From: Apostichopus japonicus
Lineage: Eukaryota; Echinodermata; Holothuroidea; Aspidochirotida; Stichopodidae
Direction of reading: 5' to 3'
Assembly: GCF_037975245.1 (NCBI RefSeq)
Contig: NC_092567.1
Span: forward strand, 19,600,876 to 19,664,875
Length of the DNA: 64,000 nucleotides
Made by a program: the position numbers and the translations under genes. Positions within the stretch are counted from its first letter, which is position 1, and each line of letters starts with the position of its first letter. The notes under the pieces were generated by a model, which was not told the origin of the DNA, ran no database searches, and worked only from the letters and a program-made list of their open reading frames with translations. Below, piece by piece: positions 51,201 to 60,200 of this stretch.

Positions 51201-54200
51201 AAAAAAGAAAAATGGAGAGCAAATAAATCATTCGATGACTGTTGAAGAGCTGATTATAATATTAACCCAAATTGGGGAACATTGCTTTCATAGTGTGGTA
51301 AGGTTTATAGAGTCAACCTTTTGCAAGGAAGCATAGCAGTACTGCAAGTGTCACTGTATGTAGGCAGGAGGTTCTAACAACAGCACTGGTGCACTGAACA
51401 TTAAATGGCAGGCATTTTGAATTCAGAATTCTGACTTTATTCTAAATTTATGGCATAAATTTTGAATTTTGACAATACCAAGACCTCTCACCACCCACGC
51501 ATCCATCCCCCCCCCCCAACCTCCCACTCAGAAACAAAGAAGATGTACATTAATAGCAAAATTATTGGGGAAAATTGCTTCTTTCATGACTGATTATTGT
51601 AATAATATGACCACTTCATACTACACATGAAGATCACCTTCAAATGTCTCATACATTAGCACGCCAATTTTTTTTCAATCCTTTTTTTCTACTTCAACAA
51701 GCTAAACATTGAAGCACCATGCAAACGTTCCACAAAATGTTTCCGTCACAGACGAATAATTGCATTTCCAAGCAAAGTTTCATACATTTAGCTGCATCAA
51801 ACTAACTTTATTCAGGAGATGTAAAATAGAAAGAAAAAATAAAAGTTGATTTTTCAGTTGATTTGAACATTTCTCAGCTTGACCCGTTGTCAGCACATCT
51901 AGTATATTTGGAGGTCAAGCAGGCCGTGCAACAGACATACATTCTTTGCAGCTGTTTAAGGGTTTTACGGATGTGGAAATCAGAAAATGACTCCACGTTT
52001 GTGAGACGAAACATTTATTTAAGGCTCAAGTAGAGAAAAATCAAGTCATTTTTATGACTACTGATTAAGTAGCGTTACTTTTTCTAGCTCCCCCCTTCCA
52101 GCCCCCCCTAAAAAAAACAAAAATAGGGGAAAAGATATTGGAGAGGAAGAGACTGCATTTAAGTGAAGAAATATTAGTTGAGGAAGGTGCTAACATTTCA
52201 TACTGTATGTGTTGGAAAAGAAAGGGGAAGAATTTTGGGGTTTTTTGCTTGTTTTTGTTAGATGATTTTTTTTTGGGGAGCAAAAATGAAAATAAGCGTA
52301 GAAGAGGGACAACAAGGAGATGGGGGAAGAACATGGGAGGCAGGCTGGGCAAATACCCTCTTACCATGCTCAAAATATCTGGTGACAATAGAAAAAAAAT
52401 AATATCTTACATGGAATGGTAAGTCCTCATCTGTGGGTGAAGACTATGAGCACGAAGGAAAAAAAATAAATAAAGATAGATATTGGATTTCATGTACCGT
52501 TTTTTTCATAATTTGTTTTGTGTTTCCTTTCATGCCTCCATGTTAAGATGAGGGATTAAAACAAATGATTTGTGTTGCCTTTTATCAATTTAGTCGGTTA
52601 AAAATGGAAGTAGCAAGTCGAACAATACATAATGGCAAGTTCTGAAAATGTATCTAGCCCATCTTAATACTTAAAGCCAAATGTTTTGGTAAGTTTGTAA
52701 AAAAGGTCTCACTTTAATGTCAAGTTGAGTTTTTAATTCATAAAAAGATACACAGTAAGCTGTACAGGGTATATTCCAGTGGCAGTGAAGTTTATCATTT
52801 TCTATAGGTTGTTTTAAAACTTCCAGCACCCTTGAAAGTGAAAGTACAGTACACCATGACTTCTAGTATAGTACTAGGATGACTTCTTGAAATATCTTTA
52901 TGAATTCAAAAGAACAATATCACTGCACCAGAGCTAACACAAATGCTTTGGTATTCTTTGTAATGAACAAAATATTCCTTTATCTGAGCAAATTGGCTCC
53001 GCCCCTCTCTGCTCAGTTTTCACTGGGACCGAGGGCGTGCATTCTACGTAAAACATGATTATATATATTATATTGTTCTAGTTTTTGCACTTGAAACATT
53101 TAGCAACTCATTTAAAGATCCATCCACCCATCCATCCATTGGGAGACAATTGTTTTTCTTTTCATGAGGTTTCTTCCCTTCTTTGGTACATATGACCCAC
53201 AAACTTACCGGACAAACTCAACTGACAGAAATTCCGCTACGAATTATGAAGGACAAATAATGTCATGCTAGGTTATTGTATTGATTGTTAGTTTACTACT
53301 GCTTGAAAATGTCTTGATCATCTAGATCTGACCCAGTACTATTTCTAAATTTTTCTCCTCAACTATGGCCTTTAAACTCCTCACCAAAATACCAAATTAA
53401 GCTGATCAATGAAACTTTGTAGCAAGCAAAGCTACTAAAGACTGGATGAATAAAAAGCTTTAAAATTCTGTCAGGTCATATGTAGCTGATATGATACACT
53501 ACCAAATGTCTATCTATGGTGGTCCATTAAAATCCTCAAAACTGAACAGGTTTTGGTGTTTTAACTCCATTACTCTCTTACCTGTCTCCATTCTAAATAT
53601 GCACTGAAATCTCCCTAGCCTACAGAAGTTGGTAACTTTTCAGCACTTTAGCATGTTTGGGTGAGAGGAAGTTGACCTTTTGACCCTGAAGCAGGTCAAT
53701 AAAGAGTACACAGTGCTAAAATGTTACTGAATTTCTGCAGGCTAGGTAGATCTGAGCACATATATGTGTAGCATGGAGACTTGTAAGGATAGCAGTGAAG
53801 TGAAGCCACGAAAACTGTGGACACTTAAAGGCATTGAAGACTCGCCCCAAACCGCGTGCCACGCTCTGAAAAAGTTAACTTTCCGTTGCTTGCAAGTGAA
53901 GTTTTTTTGTGTCGCTACAAAATGCAGACAGTAATGAAACGTGATACCTTGTTATCTTTTATCTAGACCTGAGATGTCCATCGCTGCTATGTACACTGTA
54001 TTGTGGGTATTGACCCTAGCTGCATGTATTGACTGTGTACTAGTGTCTAATTACCGACGGTAGCAAGCTGTGTGTGTATTTTGTGGGATCGATGGTGGTG
54101 TCTAACACTTCTGTTACACCTCATTTGAAACTAGGTCAGATTACCGGCATGAGACATTTCTTTGTGCGCGATTCTTCAATGCCTTTAACATAATACTTAC

Positions 54201-57200
54201 TGAGCCGCAGAACTTTGATAAGGAAGCCAGGAATACTGGGAATGAATTTCAATGATATTTGCATGACTTTTGACATTTCTAACCCAAAATTAATGACATT
54301 TTCAGGTCTGGAACCTGATTGTCAAATTTTTTCATGAGTTTTGCCGAATTTTTCGAAGACCCTAGGAAGCCTGTTCAGATGATGACAACTTTTGTTTATT
54401 GGCAGCTAATTAAGTTTAAAAAAAGAGAATTTATCATTAGTAGTATCACAAGGAGGGGGGTTGGTGGGGGGGGGAATTCTCTAATATCATAAATGATCTT
54501 ACCTCCTGACTGCTTGATGAGTCACTGTCTGGTAGAGATTGACTGGAGTCATTGCGGGCAAGCTCTTGCGGTATCTGGAGAGAGTCCGGGGGTTGATAAA
54601 CGGAGTGCTCGTCGACCTCGCTAAATACATGGGGAGATTCGTCATCGACGTCTGAAGGGAAGAAGAAAGGCCGCAAGAAATTAAACAACCAAGCCGAGAC
54701 TGACCAAAATGCTAATTTATAGCCATTACTTAAAAGATGCATTTTCATTTAGTTGCGACCTGAATGGCGTTTTAACTTGCTTTTTTTCTTTCAACTATGA
54801 AGCCTACGCCTAATCTCATGGCTTCTGGTGTGGTTTTTTATATCATGAAGTAATTCATGTTCTTTTTCACTTATAACCTTCTAAATTATTGACCATCTGT
54901 AGTACCAAATAGTTCTTGCAGACACCCTGCAATGTGCAGCTTTAAGGCAATGCAGGAGCCTTCCTTGTTTCTGATACCATTTGACTAACCTAAACTTCCA
55001 ATTATAAAACAGTGAGAATGGTAGATGTAACTGATACATTCAGGGCTAGAAATTTGATGCACAAGTCAGAAATGACTAGAAATGATGTGTTTTAAGGGTT
55101 TTACAGGTCTCAAGTTCATATATATACATGTAACTTTGACTATGTCCATCATACATTTTTTACATTGCTAGGTTCTCCTGCAAAGCAAACTTTCTCTGAA
55201 CCTGTTTGCAAGGGCGTAATTTGAGAGGCAGAAAAGAAAACAAATGAGATAAGCAACTTTTTTACAACTTTTTTTGCAGCCCTTTGTTACCCCCTTAATT
55301 GTCTAATTATTAACACAGGCTGGAAGTCAAACCAAGATGTTGTCAATAAATATATATATATATGCTAGATTTGTCATTTTATGAAGATGATCAAATGGGC
55401 AGAAAAGCTCATAATCTGGTAAAACATATGAACAATATGTTATCTTATATCTGTTATGAGGTGAACAACTTTTAGGACAAATCCACCTGAAATGGCCAAT
55501 GCTACAGTTTTATGCCTAATTCACAACAAGGTCTTCCTAGATCATTAAAAAAGACAATGTTGGTAACTTTAAGAAGCAGAACTCTTAGCAAGAAAACTAC
55601 TTTCACCTCAGCATGAACTCTCACTTCCATGATACCTTTCCGATCAGTCCCCGGGAAGGATTGATCATGTGAGCGAAAAAATGCTACCGAATTCAAAACC
55701 TTCATTTACAATTCAAATGCTGACAACAACAAAAAATGTGTAAAAGTAAGTTGGCCTGACGTTTCGATCCTAGCAGGATATTCTTCAAAGGCTAAATGAC
55801 AAGTAACAGTAACAGAAGGGACAAAAACACACACAGAATACAGACAGGTTAATGAGCATGGTGAACACAAAGAGATAGATGTAAGGGGATTAGTAGACAA
55901 TGGATGGAGAGAAGAAAGAGAGAAACCAACAGGAGAAGAGGAGAGGTAGGAGATAAACAGTGGAGGGACAAAGAGGATTAAGGGAAGGTGGTAGGGAATA
56001 AACTGGAGAAGGATTAAGACAAAGGACAAAGACTTACTTTTACACATTCTCTTACACAGGCTCTCTTGTGTTTGCTAACAGTTTTATTTTATTTAAAATA
56101 CCTTGCACATCTCCTTTGATGTCACTATTCATCATATCTGTGACTAAATCATCCAGGGAGGAGTAAGACGAGGAATCGCTCTCCGCCTCCGGTTCACTCT
56201 CGCCGCTCTCGTCCGTCGGGTTGGACGAGTCTGAGGCCTCTTCCGAGTTACTGGGAACTGCCGCGGTCAGGGTGCAATTCTCAAAATAGACTGCAAACGG
56301 GACGGGAGCCAGTTGGTCTCGGAACCATTTCTGTTTGTCCCCAATCATTTGAGGATCGAAGAGGCCGGTTTGAATCCGCAGGAATGTATGGTTGGTAGGA
56401 TTGAGGCAGTATTCTCCAAAGTACTCTACAGCCTGTTAAAAAAAAATATTAAAAAAAAAAATTACAGCTAAAAAAAAAAAAAAAATTGCTAACAATAAAA
56501 AAATATTTAAATAATGTTGTTCCATTGTAAGGTGGATTTTAGACAGTCAACAAAACATTGCCTTGTTGATGTTCTTTAAAATAAATTTGTTTTCTAACCA
56601 AGTTGAATGCCACCCAAAAATAAAATTGGAAAGAAATTATGTATTATTGAATGTCTTGGCCAGATGTCTCCAGAGAAACATTAAATAAACATCAATGCAA
56701 AATTACAGTCTATGACGCAAACAAGAACCAGATTGGCATCATATTGCAGCATACAGTCAACCAATTTAGAAAACATAGGGGTAGAATGACTGTACCAATG
56801 TCAAATATTAGAAGAATTTGCTGGTGGTTTGATTGTCTTAACAGAAAGAAGAGATCGCAATGATATTACAGTTGCTGGTACATAGAGTTGTTAAGAAGAA
56901 ATGTGTCCTGCATTGTAAATGATCACGCAAAATATGGTCTCTTCTTAATGAGTATGATTATATGCAACTTCTGCAAGAAGAGCTTTCATAACAAGTGCAG
57001 ATATTGGCAACCAGCCGACCAACCAGAAGACTGTTAAAACTCCTAGGAATCCAAGGAAAGAAAACTTCAAACGACCCCCCCCCCAAAAAAAATGTGTGTG
57101 AGACACTTTGAATAGTAGAATGAGAAGGAAGAGCAGTGACCGGGGGGGGGGTCCGGTCGTAGAGGGCGCACAGTGTTATTATTTTACCAGGACTTTATAA

Positions 57201-60200
57201 GCACGGTAGAACAAGGTGCTAAGGTTGTGAGGAGACAGGTAAGCGAATATTGGCAACCAGCCGACTTACTTGTAACAACATTTACATAGCAGATAAGGTA
57301 AGGTGTTGTTTGATACCCACTTTGTACTTAAAGTAAACTTTTAACAGAAGTAATTTTAGTCATCAATGGATTTGTGTCATCTATTTCCTGTCCTATAAGG
57401 CATGGATTTTGATGTTTTGGTAGCATGATAAAGCTACACCTTAATTGACGATTTTATCAACGGTTTATTTGTGATTTTGTCTGTGATCTGAACTAGTAAT
57501 CCTATATTTTCTCTTTTCTGTCTTGTTGTTGTTTTTGTTCAGTTGTTTGTTTTATTTTTTTTCCTTGTAAAGCGCCATAGAATATTGGTTTAGTTATGGC
57601 GCTATATAAATGCCTTATTATTGTTCTGTCATATCCCCAAATTGTAGAAAACACATCGATACACTTCTAGTGGTAGGATAATTGTTCGTGGGAAAAAGTT
57701 GCTAAGGGTGTAGATGGCTCAAAATGGTTACCCGTTTAACTCTAGATGCAGTGAAGCAAAAGTGCTAAGGTTGTGGTGAGACAGGTAAGAGGGGAAGCGA
57801 AATAAAAAAAATACTGACGCTTCTACGAACGTGACAAAAGACCTCTGCCTACCTGAGTTCTGGATAGCGTGTCAATGAAATCTGTTTTTATCGGTCTGGA
57901 CGCTAGGAAGCTGTTAACTTGAAACGCCACCACCGGCCGGGGATGCAATCTCAGGGTCCTTGTGTGTTCCGTGTGGTTGCCCAAGACGTTTGGAGATAGA
58001 AGGAACTTCACCATGGCGACTCTGGTTGCCACGTCGACCGAGTCGACATCGTTACCGAATATGTACTTGTTGAAGCTGTTGTCGGGGGGCGTGTCCCTCT
58101 GCCGATTGATAGCTTCTATCTCACCTTGAGCTTTGTCAAAGTCCTTGATTGGAGGCAAATAGTTCAAACTCATGCTTGCTAATGCCTGTAGTGAATGCAA
58201 ATATAAACACAAAATTCAGATCTTCAAGTTTTATGATTCCTGCAATGTGGAGAGGCTAAGGAGCAAATTTCAATGGATTCTTTCCTTACATTTTGGTTGT
58301 CCGAAAAATCAAATCTGGTTGTCTGTAAAAATGTAGCCAAATCTTAACAATGACCAGTATGTCACTTTAGGGTGTACGCTGTAGGGGAGATGTGTGGGTT
58401 TGTTGAATAGAACAGGAGCAAATCTTTATGAATTTTGTCTGGTTGGCAATTTTGTTCTGCCAACCAGGCTTTTACATTTGGTTGGATTTTTTAAAAAACG
58501 GCAAATTTGGTTGTCCGTACAAATGTAGCAAAAATGTTAACAATGACCAGCATGTCACTGTAGGAGAGATACATGTGTGCATTAGGTGAAACTAAACTTC
58601 TGCCGGATAACCTCCGTGCAGCTGATTTGGTTGTCCAAACAAAAATTTGGACGTCTTGGACTACCATTAAAAAATTGACCTGACTCTGTAGTTCTCAGTT
58701 TGGGACTATATGGGGACAGAGCCTTGCAAAACTTGTTATTTGCAGAAATACCTGTAAAACCTAAGCCTTGGTTAAAGTGCCAAAGGGGCCAATTTCCTGT
58801 TGGTCGTCAATGCTGCAAGTTTTTTTGGAGGCACCAAATACACCTCGCATTCTCCTCCCACCTCCCTTTTGCCACCTTCATACTTCCTCCCTCTAACCTT
58901 CCCCTCCTCCTACTGTAGGTTTCCCTCTTAGCTCCTTCCTCTCACCTATTATCTCCTCCCATTCTCCCATTCTCCCTCCTCCCTTTCCTCTAACCACCTC
59001 CCTCATCCCTGTCTACTCCTTCATACCCCTCCCCCCCCCCCCTTCATGGCTTCTTTCAGGCCATGGTGATGCCATTTGGATCAACGAGTCAGGAGCAATC
59101 TATATGCCCCAGACCATCCCTGCCTCTTATTTCGCTTGACTGTAAAGCAATAACTTCTCTTTCACCTCAGCTGGCCTAGACTAATAAATCAGGATTTTAT
59201 CTTTGTGGGATTTCGTAAAATAACTCTGCAGATCTTAATCAGCATAATTTGTGAGTAATTTGTTACTAATTACCTGTTTTAAGTGGGTTTTGAGTTCCTG
59301 TTCCTCTGGTTCAGGTAAGATTGGAATGATTTCTACTTTTCCTGATTTGGTGATCTATGGGAAAAGAAATAAGTTCCAAGTTTTAAATTAGAGTATTTCC
59401 ATTGACACAAAATACTGATGTCATCCCTCTTTCCTTAGTTGTATAGTCCTAAAGATATTGGCCAATTGCGAGTACCTGCTGAAGGGCCACTCAATACACT
59501 AAAACAAATGAATATGAACTTTTCGCTTAAACATGAAACATAGAAACATGTGACACTGGAAGGTAAAAATTGCTGTTAAATTAGCCAGGAACAAAGATTT
59601 CTGGATACCCATGTATGATTAAAAGAGTAAAAACTTAGTATTTGTAAACAAAAAGTAAAATGTTTGTAACCACATAACTGTACTTCTGTTAGATTGAGTG
59701 GTAGTGGGTTACCAGGACATTCTAGGCACGGTAGAAAGAGGATGCTAAGGTTGTGGGGAGACATGTAAGCGAGGAGCAAAGTAAATCCAAATGACTGTAC
59801 TTCTGTTAGATTGAATGGATGTACAGTAAGTCGGCACAAACAACATGCTGAATACTGCAAGTATCAACAATGTGTGGACGACGGCCAAACATGGTGTCTG
59901 CTCGAGACCTAGAAGTGTGATGTGCAGTTCGATCCTTCAAAATTTAAATGACCTTTGAACTCTACAAAAACAATTCAAGTTTTTTTACTCACTGAGGTGG
60001 ATCTATAAACCTTGGGAAGTTCAACCAAGGTGCACTATTGAGATACAATATTTACAAGAGATATTACAAATATATACAGAGAAACGCATATATTCGGACA
60101 CACAAACACATACATGCCCTGACAACCAGCCTTCAGCAAGGAATAAAAAAAAAAAGGGAAAGTTACCTATATTAATATATTATAAGATATTTTTAGTTAA

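Larger units (their letters stand above)
44783..54502 (-). other. MADD: MADD intron 6 (9.7 kb)
   Basis: Holds G-runs at 45595-45615, a tRNA-like fragment at 45883, the 48411-48812 minisatellite, a TA run near 49572, the 50295-51102 duplication and the MITE at 53825-54188. Vertebrate MADD has extra coding sequence between these two exon positions. I did not see an exon for it here, but very short cassette exons would escape notice. Confidence 0.7.
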
